From Pseudomonadota bacterium (GTDB taxonomy: Bacteria > Pseudomonadota > Gammaproteobacteria > QQUJ01), in contig QQUJ01000010.1 in NCBI GenBank assembly GCA_008501635.1, positions 1 through 64,000 on the forward strand: a stretch of DNA of 64,000 bases. The letters are read 5' to 3'. The notes beneath the pieces were generated by a model. It did no database searches. It worked only from the letters and a program-made list of their open reading frames with translations, and had not been told where the DNA came from. Position 1 is the first letter of the stretch, and each line of letters starts with the position of its first letter. Shown in pieces: positions 36,401 through 46,363 of the stretch. The position numbers and the translations under genes were made by a program.

Positions 36401-39400
36401 ATGGCCATCACAATTTCCCTGACCCATCGCACCGAATACCGTTTCGACCGACTGGTTTCATTAGCGCCCCACATCATCAGGCTGCGCCCGGCACCTCACA
36501 CCCGCACGCCGGTGCATCGTTATGCGCTGAAGATCGAACCGGCGGATCATTTCATCAACTGGCAGCAGGATCCGTTCGGTAATTATCTGGCACGGGTGGT
36601 TTTTCCGAAGAAGACTCACAAGCTGGCCATCGAGGTGGATCTGGTGGCGGATCTGGTGACGATCAATCCCCTCGATTTTTTCCTTGAACCCTACGCCGAG
36701 CACACCCCTTTCAAGTACGAACCGCAACTGCGCAAGGAGCTGGCGCCCTATTTCGAGGTGCAGGAGAGCGGTCCCAAGCTGACGCAGTGGCTATCCGGTA
36801 TCAAGCGCGACAAGCGCCACACCGTCGACTTTCTGGTGGAACTCAACCAGCACCTGCAGGGCGACATCGCCTACGCGATTCGCATGGAGCCGGGGGTGCA
36901 GAGCTGTGAGGAGACACTGACCAAGGCGCTGGGCTCGTGCCGCGACAGCGGTTGGCTGCTGGTGCAGATCCTGCGCCATCTGGGATTGGCGGCGCGTTTC
37001 GTATCCGGCTATCTGGTGCAGCTCACCGCGGATGTGAAATCGCTGGATGGTCCCTCGGGGCCCGAGCAGGACTTCACCGATCTGCACGCCTGGGCAGAGG
37101 TCTTTGTTCCCGGTGCGGGGTGGATCGGCCTCGATCCCACCTCGGGGCTGTTCGCGGGTGAAGGCCACATTCCACTCGCCTGCACGCCCGATCCGGTGAG
37201 CGCGGCGCCGGTTACCGGCGCCGTCGACCAATGCGAGACCGAGTTTGTGTTCACCAACAAGGTGACGCGCATTCGTGAAACCCCGCGTGTCACCTATCCC
37301 TTCGATGACGAGCAGTGGCAGAAGATCGATCGCCTGGGCGATGCCGTCGATAAGGAGATGCTCGAGCGCGATGTGCGGCTCACCATGGGCGGCGAGCCCA
37401 CATTCGTTTCCATCGACGACAGCGAAGGTGCGGAGTGGAACACCGCGGCACTCGGCGAACACAAACGCGCGCGCGCCGAAGTACTGCTGCGCCGCCTGTT
37501 CGAACGCATGGCGCCGGGTGGACTGCTGCACTACGGCCAGGGCAAGTGGTATCCGGGCGAACCATTGCCGCGCTGGACGCTCTCCTGCGTGTGGCGCAAG
37601 GACGGGCATCGACTGTGGAACGATCCCCAATGGCTTGCCGATCCCACTCGCGACTACCAGCAAGGGGCGGACGAGGCCGAGGTCTTTGGCCGTGCGCTGG
37701 CGCAACGGCTTGGCGTACCACCAGGCAATTTGCAGCCCGGTTACGAGGATGGGCTCTATTACCTGTGGAAGGAGGGCACGCTGCCCGCCAATGTGGATGT
37801 GCGCGACAGCAAGTTACGCGATCCCCTGGAGCGCACCCGGCTGCGCCGGTTGTTCGCGCGGGGGCTGGACCAGATTGTCGGGTATACGTTACCGCTGGGT
37901 TGGGACAATACGACACAGCGCTGGCGCTCTTCGGAGTGGAAATTTCGCCGCGAGCACTGTTTCCTGTTGCCAGGCGACTCGCCGATGGGGTTGCGCCTGC
38001 CACTCGATAGCCTGCTCTGGGAACCGGCAAAAAAGCGCCAGCAACCGACACCACGTGATCCGTTCGAACCGCGCGAGATACTGCCTGCCTCGTTCAATGA
38101 GCTGCACACGCGCTATATGACCTTGGTACAGGAGGAGGCGGCGCGTGCCGATTTTCACGAGCAATCGCCGGCCGATCTCGAAGAGGAATCCACGGATACC
38201 CTGGTTCGCACCGCGCTCTGCATCGAACCGCGCGACGGGCGGCTCTATATCTTTCTGCCGCCCATCACCCATCTGGAACACTTTCTTGACCTGACCGCCG
38301 CCATCGAAGCGGTAGCCGCCGAACAGAAGATGCCGGTGGTGCTCGAAGGCTATGCACCGCCTCACGATCAGCGCTTGCAACGCCTTCAGGTCACGCCCGA
38401 TCCGGGGGTCATCGAGGTCAACGTGCCGCCCGTCGCCTCGTGGCGCGCACTGGTCGATCAAACTGATCTCATCTACGAGGAGGCGCGCCAATCGCGTCTT
38501 GGCACTGAAAAATTCATGCTTGACGGGCGCCACACCGGAACCGGGGGCGGCAATCATGTCACCATTGGGGGCGCCACGCCCGCCGACAGTCCGATTCTGC
38601 GCCGCCCCCATGTGCTGAGCAGCCTGATCGCTTACTGGCAGCACCACCCGAGCCTCTCTTACCTCTTCTCGGGGATGTTCATCGGCCCCACCTCGCAGGC
38701 GCCGCGCGTCGATGAGGCCCGTGACCAGAGTCTCTACGAGTTGGAGATCGCCTTCCAGCAGTTGCCGCGCGGCGATGTGGCATCCCCCTGGGTGGTGGAT
38801 CGGGTGCTGCGCAACCTGCTGACCGACATGACCGGCAACACCCACCGCGCGGAGTTCTGCATCGATAAACTCTACTCGCCCGATTCGCCGACCGGACGGC
38901 TCGGTATCGTGGAGTTTCGCGCCTTCGAGATGCCCCCCCATTGGCGTATGAGCTGCGTTCAGATGCTGCTGCTGCGCGCGCTGATCGCACGCTTCTGGGA
39001 TCAGCCCTATGACACCAAGCCGGTACGCTGGGGCACCGAGCTCCACGACCGTTTTCTGCTGCCCCATTTCACCGAAGGCGACTTTGCCGATGTCATCGAC
39101 GATCTGCGCCGCTGGGGCTATCCCTTTGAGACCCATTGGTTCGACGCCTTTTCCGAGTTCCGTTTCCCGCGCTACGGCACCGTCCAGGTCGGGGATGTGG
39201 AGCTTGAGCTGCGCTTTGCGATCGAACCCTGGCATGTACTGGGTGAGGAGGTGACCGCGCAGGGCACGGCACGGTTTGTGGATTCGTCGGTGGAGCGCCT
39301 GCAGGTCAAGGCCGTGGGGATGACGGAGGGCCGTCATCTGATCACCTGCAACGGGCGCCGTGTGCCGTTGCGAGCCACTGAGCGCAAGGCCGAATTTGTG

Positions 39401-39718
39401 GCGGGCGTGCGTTACAAAGCCTGGAATCCCGCCTCCGCGCTGCATCCGCGCATCGGCGTGCACGTGCCGCTGGTGTTCGACGTGCTCGATACCTGGAGCG
39501 GGCGCTCCCTGGGTGGCTGCGCCTATCACGTGGCCCATCCCGGGGGACGCAATTACGAGACTTTTCCGGTCAATGCCAATGAGGCCGAGTCGCGGCGCCT
39601 GGCACGTTTCTTTGCCAGCAGCCACACGCCGGGAATGATGACGGTGCCTGCCGAGGAGCCGGCGGGCGATCATCCCTACACGTTGGATCTGCGCTACCAG
39701 ACTGATCCGACTTCCTGA
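36401..39718 (+). CDS. Transglutaminase-like / DUF2126 protein
   Basis: 1105-residue cytoplasmic protein. An N-terminal bacterial-transglutaminase beta region (about 1-100, HRTEYRFDRLVSLAPHIIRLRP) is followed by a transglutaminase/protease core with catalytic Cys in LGSCRDSGWLLVQILRHLGL (about 178-197), His in DLHAWAEVFVPGAGWIGLDPTSG (about 228-250) and the following Asp. From about 310 on is the long DUF2126 region, with its hallmark LTMGGEPTFVSIDD, GTGGGNHVTIGGATP and GRLGIVEFRAFEMPPH. No signal peptide. Members occur with ATP-grasp and alpha-E proteins and are proposed to form or trim amide/peptide bonds. The operon continues 13 bp later. No good ribosome site is seen before this ATG. Confidence 0.92.
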   Translation: MAITISLTHRTEYRFDRLVSLAPHIIRLRPAPHTRTPVHRYALKIEPADHFINWQQDPFGNYLARVVFPKKTHKLAIEVDLVADLVTINPLDFFLEPYAEHTPFKYEPQLRKELAPYFEVQESGPKLTQWLSGIKRDKRHTVDFLVELNQHLQGDIAYAIRMEPGVQSCEETLTKALGSCRDSGWLLVQILRHLGLAARFVSGYLVQLTADVKSLDGPSGPEQDFTDLHAWAEVFVPGAGWIGLDPTSGLFAGEGHIPLACTPDPVSAAPVTGAVDQCETEFVFTNKVTRIRETPRVTYPFDDEQWQKIDRLGDAVDKEMLERDVRLTMGGEPTFVSIDDSEGAEWNTAALGEHKRARAEVLLRRLFERMAPGGLLHYGQGKWYPGEPLPRWTLSCVWRKDGHRLWNDPQWLADPTRDYQQGADEAEVFGRALAQRLGVPPGNLQPGYEDGLYYLWKEGTLPANVDVRDSKLRDPLERTRLRRLFARGLDQIVGYTLPLGWDNTTQRWRSSEWKFRREHCFLLPGDSPMGLRLPLDSLLWEPAKKRQQPTPRDPFEPREILPASFNELHTRYMTLVQEEAARADFHEQSPADLEEESTDTLVRTALCIEPRDGRLYIFLPPITHLEHFLDLTAAIEAVAAEQKMPVVLEGYAPPHDQRLQRLQVTPDPGVIEVNVPPVASWRALVDQTDLIYEEARQSRLGTEKFMLDGRHTGTGGGNHVTIGGATPADSPILRRPHVLSSLIAYWQHHPSLSYLFSGMFIGPTSQAPRVDEARDQSLYELEIAFQQLPRGDVASPWVVDRVLRNLLTDMTGNTHRAEFCIDKLYSPDSPTGRLGIVEFRAFEMPPHWRMSCVQMLLLRALIARFWDQPYDTKPVRWGTELHDRFLLPHFTEGDFADVIDDLRRWGYPFETHWFDAFSEFRFPRYGTVQVGDVELELRFAIEPWHVLGEEVTAQGTARFVDSSVERLQVKAVGMTEGRHLITCNGRRVPLRATERKAEFVAGVRYKAWNPASALHPRIGVHVPLVFDVLDTWSGRSLGGCAYHVAHPGGRNYETFPVNANEAESRRLARFFASSHTPGMMTVPAEEPAGDHPYTLDLRYQTDPTS

Positions 39719-39731
39719 CCCGAGGGCAACT

Positions 39732-41186
39732 ATGACCACCGAATGGAAGAACTACCCGGTCGGCGAGCTCTACGACGAGCTGATCACTCCCAAGTGTCAG
39801 CCGCGCGCCGCGGCGCGCCAGCTGGTGCGCCACCTGGCGCGCATGGACGAGAAGGCCCTGATGGCACGGCAGGCGGCCGCCGAGCTGGCCATCAAGACCA
39901 TGGGTGTCACCTTCACCGTTTACACCCAGGCGGAGGGAACCATCGATCGTGCCTGGCCCTTCGATATCATCCCGCGCATCATCGCACTCAAGGAGTGGAA
40001 GCGGATCGAGGCCGGGCTCAAACAACGGATGCAGGCCCTCAATCTCTTCATCGATGATCTCTACCACGAGCAGCGCATCATCAAAGAGGGCGTCTTTCCC
40101 GCCGAGGTGCTGGCCGACTCGGTCAATTTCCGTCCGCAGTGTATCGGCGTATCCCCGCCGCTGGGGATCTGGGCGCACATCTGCGGCTCCGACCTGGTGC
40201 GCGATAAGAGCGGCACGGTCTATGTGCTGGAAGACAACCTGCGCGTTCCCTCCGGCGTTTCGTACATGCTGGAAAACCGCCTGGTCACCAAGCGGGTGTT
40301 TCCCGAGCTGTTCGGCAAGTACGCGCCACTGCCGGTGGATGACTATCCCTCGCAGCTCTTCGACACCCTGGCGGCGCTTTCGCCGCGTCCGGCGGACTAT
40401 CCCGAGGTGGTGGTGCTCACACCGGGAATCTACAACTCCGCCTATTTCGAGCACAGCTATCTGGCCCAGCAGATGGGCTGCGAGCTGGTCGAGGGCCGCG
40501 ACCTGGTGGTGGGGGACGATGATTGCGTCTACATGCGCACGGTCAGCGGTCTGGCGCGGGTGGATGTGATCTATCGGCGGGTCGACGATCTGTTTCTCGA
40601 TCCCGAAGTCTTCAAGCCCGAATCCACATTGGGCGTGCCCGGACTGATGTGCGCCTGGAAGGCCGGTAACGTCGCGCTGGCCAATGCACCCGGCGCCGGT
40701 GTGGCCGACGACAAGGTGGTCTATGCCTACGTTCCGCGCATCATCAAGTACTACCTGGGCGAAGAGCCCATCATTCCCAACGTACCGACGCATCTCTGTG
40801 TGGACAAGAAAGAGCGCGACTACGTGCTCGCCAACCTCGACAAGCTGGTGGTCAAACCGGCCAACGAATCGGGCGGTTACGGCATGTTGATGGGGCCCAT
40901 GTCGACCAAGGCCGAACGCGACGAATTCGCCAAACTGATTCAGAAGAATCCGCGCAACTACATCGCCCAACCCACGCTGTCGCTCTCCACCGTACCCACC
41001 GTGGTGAACGGCGTCGTCGAGCCGCGACATGTGGATCTGCGCCCCTTCATTCTCAGTGCCGACAAGATCCAGGTGACCATGGGTGGCCTGACTCGTGTGG
41101 CACTGCGCAAGGGCTCGCTGGTGGTCAATTCATCCCAGGGCGGCGGTAGCAAAGACACCTGGATCGTCGATACGGAGGGCAACTGA
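39732..41186 (+). CDS. Circularly permuted ATP-grasp type amidoligase
   Basis: 484-residue member of the CP_ATPgrasp (DUF404/DUF407) family. Landmarks: GVTFTVYTQAEGTIDRAWPFD, ALNLFIDDLYHEQRIIKEG, the conserved YVLEDNLRVPSGVSYMLENR (about 163-182), VDVIYRRVDDLFLDP (about 278-292), the PVANESGGYGM-type segment VKPANESGGYGMLMGP and HVDLRPF with the C-terminal SSQGGGSKDTWIV. The family is predicted to activate a carboxylate with ATP and form peptide-like amide bonds. It is always found with an alpha-E protein, here starting 1 bp after its stop, and often with transglutaminase and Anbu as in this locus. Confidence 0.93.
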   Translation: MTTEWKNYPVGELYDELITPKCQPRAAARQLVRHLARMDEKALMARQAAAELAIKTMGVTFTVYTQAEGTIDRAWPFDIIPRIIALKEWKRIEAGLKQRMQALNLFIDDLYHEQRIIKEGVFPAEVLADSVNFRPQCIGVSPPLGIWAHICGSDLVRDKSGTVYVLEDNLRVPSGVSYMLENRLVTKRVFPELFGKYAPLPVDDYPSQLFDTLAALSPRPADYPEVVVLTPGIYNSAYFEHSYLAQQMGCELVEGRDLVVGDDDCVYMRTVSGLARVDVIYRRVDDLFLDPEVFKPESTLGVPGLMCAWKAGNVALANAPGAGVADDKVVYAYVPRIIKYYLGEEPIIPNVPTHLCVDKKERDYVLANLDKLVVKPANESGGYGMLMGPMSTKAERDEFAKLIQKNPRNYIAQPTLSLSTVPTVVNGVVEPRHVDLRPFILSADKIQVTMGGLTRVALRKGSLVVNSSQGGGSKDTWIVDTEGN

Positions 41187-41187
41187 G

Positions 41188-42150
41188 ATGCTGTCGCGTG
41201 TTGCGGAGAATATCTACTGGATGGCGCGCTTTATCGAGCGTGCGGAGAACACCGCACGTCTGATCAGCGTCAATGCCAATCTGCTGCTCGACCTGCCGCG
41301 CGGTGTGGCGCCGGGCTGGCAGCCGTTGATCGATATGTCGGGCGGCACCGAAGAGTTCATTGCGCGCTACGGTGAATTCAACGAAAAGAACGTGCTGCGT
41401 TTCCTGATCGCCGATCTGGAAAACACCAGCTCCATCATCAGTTCCCTGCACATGGCGCGCGAGGATTGCCGCACCATTCGCGATACCATGCCGCGCGAGG
41501 CCTGGGAGCAGCTCAATGAGCTCTATCTCTACGCCAAGGAGAAGGTCGGCAAAGGAGTGGGCAAACGCAGCCGCCACGCCTATCTCAAGCAGATCATTCT
41601 CGGTTCGCAGACCATAACCGGCCTGTTGGCCGGCGCCATGAATCACGATGAGGGCTATCGCTTCCTGCGCGTGGGCCGCAACCTGGAGCGCGCCGACATG
41701 ACCACGCGCATCATCGATGTTCGCTCGGCAACGCTGGTGCCCGATCCGCCGCTTGAGTTGCGCCCGTTTGACAACATTCAGTGGGTCAGCGTCCTGCGCT
41801 CGCTCTCCGGTTATCAGATGTACCGGCGCAGCATGCAGGTTCAGGTACGCCGTCCGGAAGTGCTGCGTTTTCTGTTTCAAAGCGCGGTGTTTCCGCGCTC
41901 GATCTTTCATACCATGGAGGCCATAGAGCGTAGCCTCGAGGGTCTGGCGGCAACCGAGAATCCGCTGCGCATCGTAGGCCGCATCAAACGCATTTTGCAG
42001 GACACCGATGTCGGCGCTTTGCAGCAGGATGCATTGCACGGCTATATCGATGACTTGCAACTGGGATTCATCGAGCTGCACCAGGAGCTGGACAAGACCT
42101 ATTTCAACACGGCGGTGAATCTGCCGCAGAAGCGTGTCGATGCCGCCTGA
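41188..42150 (+). CDS. Alpha-E domain protein (DUF403)
   Basis: 320-residue all-helical protein. It opens MLSRVAENIYWMARFIERAENTARLI, the family signature with repeated Glu/Arg on helices, then FNEKNVLRFLIADLENTSSIISSL, AREDCRTIRDTMPREAWEQLN and DEGYRFLRVGRNLERADMTTRIID. The conserved acidic helices gave the family its name. It is the obligate partner of the circularly permuted ATP-grasp, possibly presenting its substrate. GGAGGG lies 8 bp before the ATG. Last gene of the operon; 185 non-coding bases follow before mscL. Confidence 0.92.
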   Translation: MLSRVAENIYWMARFIERAENTARLISVNANLLLDLPRGVAPGWQPLIDMSGGTEEFIARYGEFNEKNVLRFLIADLENTSSIISSLHMAREDCRTIRDTMPREAWEQLNELYLYAKEKVGKGVGKRSRHAYLKQIILGSQTITGLLAGAMNHDEGYRFLRVGRNLERADMTTRIIDVRSATLVPDPPLELRPFDNIQWVSVLRSLSGYQMYRRSMQVQVRRPEVLRFLFQSAVFPRSIFHTMEAIERSLEGLAATENPLRIVGRIKRILQDTDVGALQQDALHGYIDDLQLGFIELHQELDKTYFNTAVNLPQKRVDAA

Positions 42151-42335
42151 ATCGAATTTGGGACATGCTTCTCACAGGCATTGCCTTGCGAGCGACGCTA
42201 TGGTGTGAAGAGGCATTGACGGCGCGCGGAACCGACAGTGGGTTGGTATGGCGACAGGGGTGGCGGAAAGTGGTTTTCCGGGCTATTCGTTAATACGATT
42301 CAACCCGATTAACGTAATCCCCGGAGATAAAAAGC

Positions 42336-42740
42336 ATGAGTTGGCTACAGGAGTTCAAGTCCTTCGCAGTACGCGGCAACGTGGTGGATATGGCGGTGGG
42401 AATCATCATCGGCGCCGCCTTCGGCAAGATCGTCTCATCTCTGGTCGCCGACGTGGTGACCCCGCCACTCGGTCTGTTGATCGGGGGCGTGGACTTTTCG
42501 GACCTGGTGATCACGCTCAAGGCCGCCGCTGATGGCGCGCCGGCGATCACCATGGCGTACGGTAAGTTCATCCAGACCGCTTTCGATTTTGTTATCGTCG
42601 CCTTCGCCGTTTTTCTGCTGGTCAAGGGCATCAATACGCTCAAACGCAAAGAGGCAGAGCAGCCCTCGGAGCCGCCCAAGCCGTCGAATGAAGAGGTGTT
42701 GCTGGCCGAGATTCGCGACCTGCTGAAGGAGCGCGGCTAG
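42336..42740 (+). CDS. mscL: Large-conductance mechanosensitive channel
   Basis: 134-residue MscL, a pentameric inner-membrane valve that opens under turgor on osmotic downshock. [31 protein letters not shown] is the N-terminal helix and gate-forming TM1; [17 protein letters not shown] leads to the periplasmic loop; TM2 lies about 75-100 ([23 protein letters not shown]); the C-terminal charged helix is [16 protein letters not shown]. Length is normal. CGGAGA precedes the ATG. It converges with the ATPase gene six bases beyond its stop. Confidence 0.97.
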   Translation: MSWLQEFKSFAVRGNVVDMAVGIIIGAAFGKIVSSLVADVVTPPLGLLIGGVDFSDLVITLKAAADGAPAITMAYGKFIQTAFDFVIVAFAVFLLVKGINTLKRKEAEQPSEPPKPSNEEVLLAEIRDLLKERG

Positions 42741-42746
42741 CCGGGA

Positions 42747-44216
42747 TCAGCGCCGCCCGCCGAAGATCGAGCCCAGCACGCCGCGAATGATCTGGCGTCC
42801 CAGCTGGCTGCCGATGGCGCGGGCGGCGCTTTTGATCATTGCCTCCCCGACCCCCTGGCGCTGCCGTCCGGCGCTGGCGCGCGCGGGAGCTTTAGTGTTC
42901 GCAACCGTCGCGGCAAGTGCAGCCTGTTGCGCGGCGCGCTGCTTCAGCAGTTCGTAGGCCGATTCGCGATCCAGGGTCTGGTCGTAGCGTCCACGCAAGG
43001 GCGAGCGGCCCAGCTGCTCCCCATGCTCCTGCTCGGTCAGCGGACCGATGCGTGAATGCGGTGGTGCGATCAACACCCGCTCCACCGGGGTTGGCGCGCC
43101 CTTGTCGTCGAGCGCCGAGACCAGCGCCTCGCCTACCCCCAGCTCGGTGATGACCCGCTCGGTATCGATGGCCGGGTTGGGACGGAAGGTGCGGGCGACG
43201 GTGGTCACCGTTTTGTGATCCTTCGGTGTAAAAGCGCGCAGCGCATGCTGGACCCGCAGGCCCAATTGGCCAAGGATTGACTCAGGGATATCCAGCGGGC
43301 TCTGGGTAACGAAGTAGACGCCCACCCCCTTGGAGCGGATCAGGCGCACCACCTGTTCGATCTTGTCCACCAGCGCCTCGGGGGCATCGTCGAACAGCAG
43401 ATGCGCCTCGTCGAAAAAGAGCACCAGCTTTGGCCGGTCCGCATCCCCTACCTCGGGCAGGTTCTCGAACAGCTCCGCCAGCAGCCAGAGCAGGAAGGTG
43501 GCGTAGAGGCGTGGCGACTCGCGGGTCAGGCGTGCCGCGTCGAGGATGCTCACCACCCCATTACCCGAGAAATCGACGTTCATCAGATCGCTGAGCTGCA
43601 GTGCCGGCTCGCCGAAGAAATGCTCCGCGCCCTGTTCATCCAGCACCAGCAGCCGGCGCTGAATCGCACCGATGCTGGCCGCGGAGAGGTTGCCGTAATC
43701 ATTGCGCAGGTCTTTGGCGTTCTCCCCCATCCAGCTCAGCAGGGCGCGTAGATCTTTGAGATCGAGCAGCAGCAACCCCTGGTCGTCGGCGATCTTGAAC
43801 GCCGCGTAGAGTACGCCGGTCTGCGTGTCGTTGAGTTCCAGCAGGCTGCCCAGCAGCAGCGGGCCCAGCTCGGAGATGGTCGCGCGTGCCGGATGGCCGC
43901 GCGCGCCGAACAGATCCCAGAACAGGACCGGATTGGGCTGGAAGGCGTGGTCGGTGAGCCCGATGGTCGCGATGCGTGCGCTGATCCGGGGGTGGGCGCT
44001 GCCGGCCCTGGCCAGGCCCGAGAGATCGCCCTTCACGTCTGCCAGAAAGACCGGTACACCGAGACGCAGGAAACCTTCGGTGAGGGTTTGCAGGGTGACG
44101 GTCTTGCCGGTGCCGGTGGCACCGGCGATCAGGCCGTGGCGATTGGCCATGCGGGCCGGTACGGTGAGCGGTTGGCCGTTGGCGCCACCGATCAGCAGGC
44201 TGGGTGAGGGTGTCAT
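42747..44216 (-). CDS. HerA-like ATPase, YjgR/DUF853 family
   Basis: 489-residue P-loop ATPase of the FtsK/HerA superfamily, YjgR branch. Walker A AGATGTGKT (31-39), Walker B KLVLFFDEAHLLFDDAP (about 245-261), a YFVTQSPLDIPESILGQLGLRVQHALRAFT segment around 300 with the arginine finger, and FLADVKGDLSGLARAG near 60. The C-terminus is Ala/Arg-rich and ends in a short glycine-rich helix (GRQIIRGVLGSIFGGRR). The E. coli member YjgR has no settled role; DNA translocation is inferred from the fold. It starts 9 bp after the dehydrogenase gene and is likely co-transcribed. Confidence 0.88.
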   Translation of the reverse strand: MTPSPSLLIGGANGQPLTVPARMANRHGLIAGATGTGKTVTLQTLTEGFLRLGVPVFLADVKGDLSGLARAGSAHPRISARIATIGLTDHAFQPNPVLFWDLFGARGHPARATISELGPLLLGSLLELNDTQTGVLYAAFKIADDQGLLLLDLKDLRALLSWMGENAKDLRNDYGNLSAASIGAIQRRLLVLDEQGAEHFFGEPALQLSDLMNVDFSGNGVVSILDAARLTRESPRLYATFLLWLLAELFENLPEVGDADRPKLVLFFDEAHLLFDDAPEALVDKIEQVVRLIRSKGVGVYFVTQSPLDIPESILGQLGLRVQHALRAFTPKDHKTVTTVARTFRPNPAIDTERVITELGVGEALVSALDDKGAPTPVERVLIAPPHSRIGPLTEQEHGEQLGRSPLRGRYDQTLDRESAYELLKQRAAQQAALAATVANTKAPARASAGRQRQGVGEAMIKSAARAIGSQLGRQIIRGVLGSIFGGRR

Positions 44217-44225
44217 GAAAACTCC

Positions 44226-45179
44226 TTAGGCGACGCGGTTGCGCAGGTTGCCGTCGAGAAACGAGCGCACGTTGAGGGTCAGCAGATCGGTGAGCCGCTG
44301 GCGAGCCTCACGCGCCGCCCACGCGTTGTGGGGGGTGACGATGAGGTTGGGGGTGTCGGGATCGAGCAGCGGATTGCCTTCACGTGGGGGTTCGACGGTG
44401 AGGGTGTCCACCCCCGCGCCACCAATGATGCCTTTGCGCAGCGCTTGCGCCAGTGCCGCTTCATCGACGATGCCGCCGCGCGCGGCGTTGATCAGCAGCG
44501 CGGAGCGCTTCATCATGCCCAGTTCGCGTTCCCCGATCAGATTATGGGTCTCCGGACTCAGTGGACAGTGCAGGGTGAGCACGTCCACCTGCGGCAGCAG
44601 TTCAGGGAGGGGCAGGCGACCGGTCTGTGGCTTGCCGCCGGGCCGCTGGGCAAGCAGCACGGTCATGCCAAAGGCCTCCGCCAGCCGCGCCACCGCCTGG
44701 CCGAGTTCACCGTAGCCGACGATGCCGAGTGTCTGCCCCGCCAGTTCGCGGATCGGGCGATCCATCAAACAGAACTGATCGGCCTCCTGCCAGCGCCCGG
44801 CGCGCACATCGTGTTGATAATCGAGAAAACGTGTGGCAAGGGCCAGAATCAGCAGCATCACATGCTGTGCGACGGCAGGGGTGCCGTAGGCGGTGATGTT
44901 GCAGACCGGAATGCCCAGCTCGCGGCAGGTGTCGAGATCGACGTTGTTGGTGCCGGTGGCGGCGACACAGACCAGTTTCAGGTTGGCGGCACCCCGCAGC
45001 AGCGTCCGGTCCAGCACCACCTTGTTGACCACGACGACCTGCGCCGGCGCGATGCGCTCGGCCACTGTGTCGGGCGCTGTGGAGGGGTAGAGACGCCACT
45101 CGGGGAGCGTCGCCTCCAACTGCGAGAGATCGAGATCGCCGAGATCGAGGGAGTCACGGTCGAGAAAAACGCCGAGCAT
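44226..45179 (-). CDS. D-2-hydroxyacid dehydrogenase (hydroxypyruvate/glycerate type)
   Basis: 317-residue NAD(P)-dependent oxidoreductase. The substrate domain (1-100 and about 285-317) surrounds a Rossmann domain with the GxGxxG motif in LGIVGYGELGQAVARLA (about 150-166). Catalytic residues come from INAARGGIVDEAALAQAL (Arg), GVDTLTVEPPREGNPLL (Glu) and LIVTPHNAWAA (His). The N-terminal AATGTNNVDLDTCRELGI and similarity to glycerate dehydrogenases suggest hydroxypyruvate or glyoxylate reduction. The exact substrate cannot be set from sequence. Confidence 0.88.
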   Translation of the reverse strand: MLGVFLDRDSLDLGDLDLSQLEATLPEWRLYPSTAPDTVAERIAPAQVVVVNKVVLDRTLLRGAANLKLVCVAATGTNNVDLDTCRELGIPVCNITAYGTPAVAQHVMLLILALATRFLDYQHDVRAGRWQEADQFCLMDRPIRELAGQTLGIVGYGELGQAVARLAEAFGMTVLLAQRPGGKPQTGRLPLPELLPQVDVLTLHCPLSPETHNLIGERELGMMKRSALLINAARGGIVDEAALAQALRKGIIGGAGVDTLTVEPPREGNPLLDPDTPNLIVTPHNAWAAREARQRLTDLLTLNVRSFLDGNLRNRVA

Positions 45180-45291
45180 AGGTCAGTCCTGGTCGGTTGC
45201 TGGAGGGTGGAGTTTTTATGTCGGTCAAGAATAGCGTGCTGCGCGTTCGTCTGCCGCCCCGATATACTTGCCGTAAATCCACGCCAAAGAT

Positions 45292-46320
45292 ATGCCCATG
45301 CCCATTGAGCCTCCGACCGTCGGTGTTCTACTGACCAACCTAGGGTCCCCCGATGCACCGACCGCGACCGCGCTGCGCCGCTATCTGGCCGAGTTCCTCA
45401 GCGATCAGCGCGTTGTGGAGCTGCCACGATGGCTGTGGTGGCCGATTCTGCACGGTGTCATTCTGCAGCTGCGACCGCAGCGATCCGCAGCGCTGTACCG
45501 TGCGGTCTGGAGCGAAGAGGGCGCGCCGCTGCTGGCCATCACCCGCCGCCAGGCCGAGAAGCTGCAGGCGGCGCTGCGTGGCCGTTATGGCGTCGATGTA
45601 CCGGTGGTGATGGCCATGCGCTACGGTAATCCTTCCCTGGCCGCAGGGCTCAAGGCCTTGAAGGCGCGCGGTGTGGACAAGGTGCTGGTGCTGCCGCTCT
45701 ACCCGCAGTATTCGGCCAGCGCCACGGCCAGTACCTTCGATGGTGTTGCAGCGGCGCTGCGCCACGAGCGCAGCCTGCCGGCGCTGCGCTTCATCGAGCG
45801 CTACTACGACGAAGCCGATTACATTCATGCCCTTGCAGAGAGCATTCGCCGCCATCAGAAACAGCACGGTGTGCCCGACAAGCTCCTGTTCTCCTTTCAC
45901 GGAATACCGCAGCGTTACGCCGATGCCGGCGATCCCTATCCCGCGCAGTGCACCGCGACCGTGGAAAAGGTGGTGAAGCGATTGGGGCTCAAAGAAGATC
46001 AATGGATGCTCACCTATCAGTCGCGCTTCGGGCGTGAACCCTGGCTCCAGCCCTATACCGACAAGACCCTGGAGCGGTTCGGCAGGGAGCGTATGGCGCA
46101 CGTCCAGGTTGTCTGCCCCGGCTTCGCCGCCGATTGCCTCGAGACCCTCGAGGAGATCGATCAGCAGAATCGCGAGATCTTTATCAGCGCAGGCGGCGGC
46201 GCTTTCGGCTATATACCGGCGCTCAACGACGGTGACTCGCACATTGAGGCGCTGGCAAATCTTGTAGAGCGTAATCTGGCGGGCTGGATAGCGAGTGATC
46301 GCGACGAAGATGAGGTTTAG
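45292..46320 (+). CDS. hemH: Ferrochelatase
   Basis: 342-residue enzyme inserting ferrous iron into protoporphyrin IX, last step of haem synthesis. Signatures: VLLTNLGSPDAPTATALRRYLAEFLSD, AMRYGNPSLAAGLKAL, LPLYPQYSASATAS, the catalytic His in LLFSFHGIPQRYADAGDPY, and YQSRFGREPWLQPYTD. The later VCPGFAADCLETLEEI block and the acidic ligand region are present. Start at ATG 45292; a second ATG two codons on is equally possible. It is monocistronic, and an inverted-repeat element follows. Confidence 0.95.
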   Translation: MPMPIEPPTVGVLLTNLGSPDAPTATALRRYLAEFLSDQRVVELPRWLWWPILHGVILQLRPQRSAALYRAVWSEEGAPLLAITRRQAEKLQAALRGRYGVDVPVVMAMRYGNPSLAAGLKALKARGVDKVLVLPLYPQYSASATASTFDGVAAALRHERSLPALRFIERYYDEADYIHALAESIRRHQKQHGVPDKLLFSFHGIPQRYADAGDPYPAQCTATVEKVVKRLGLKEDQWMLTYQSRFGREPWLQPYTDKTLERFGRERMAHVQVVCPGFAADCLETLEEIDQQNREIFISAGGGAFGYIPALNDGDSHIEALANLVERNLAGWIASDRDEDEV

Positions 46321-46363
46321 GCAAGAAACCCATGCCACGAGGGCTCGAACCATCAGAAACGAA

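Noticed and set aside
37889-41030. Long minus-strand frames opposite the transglutaminase and ATP-grasp genes
   Set aside because: Antisense shadows; the plus-strand products are unmistakable family members in a tight operon.
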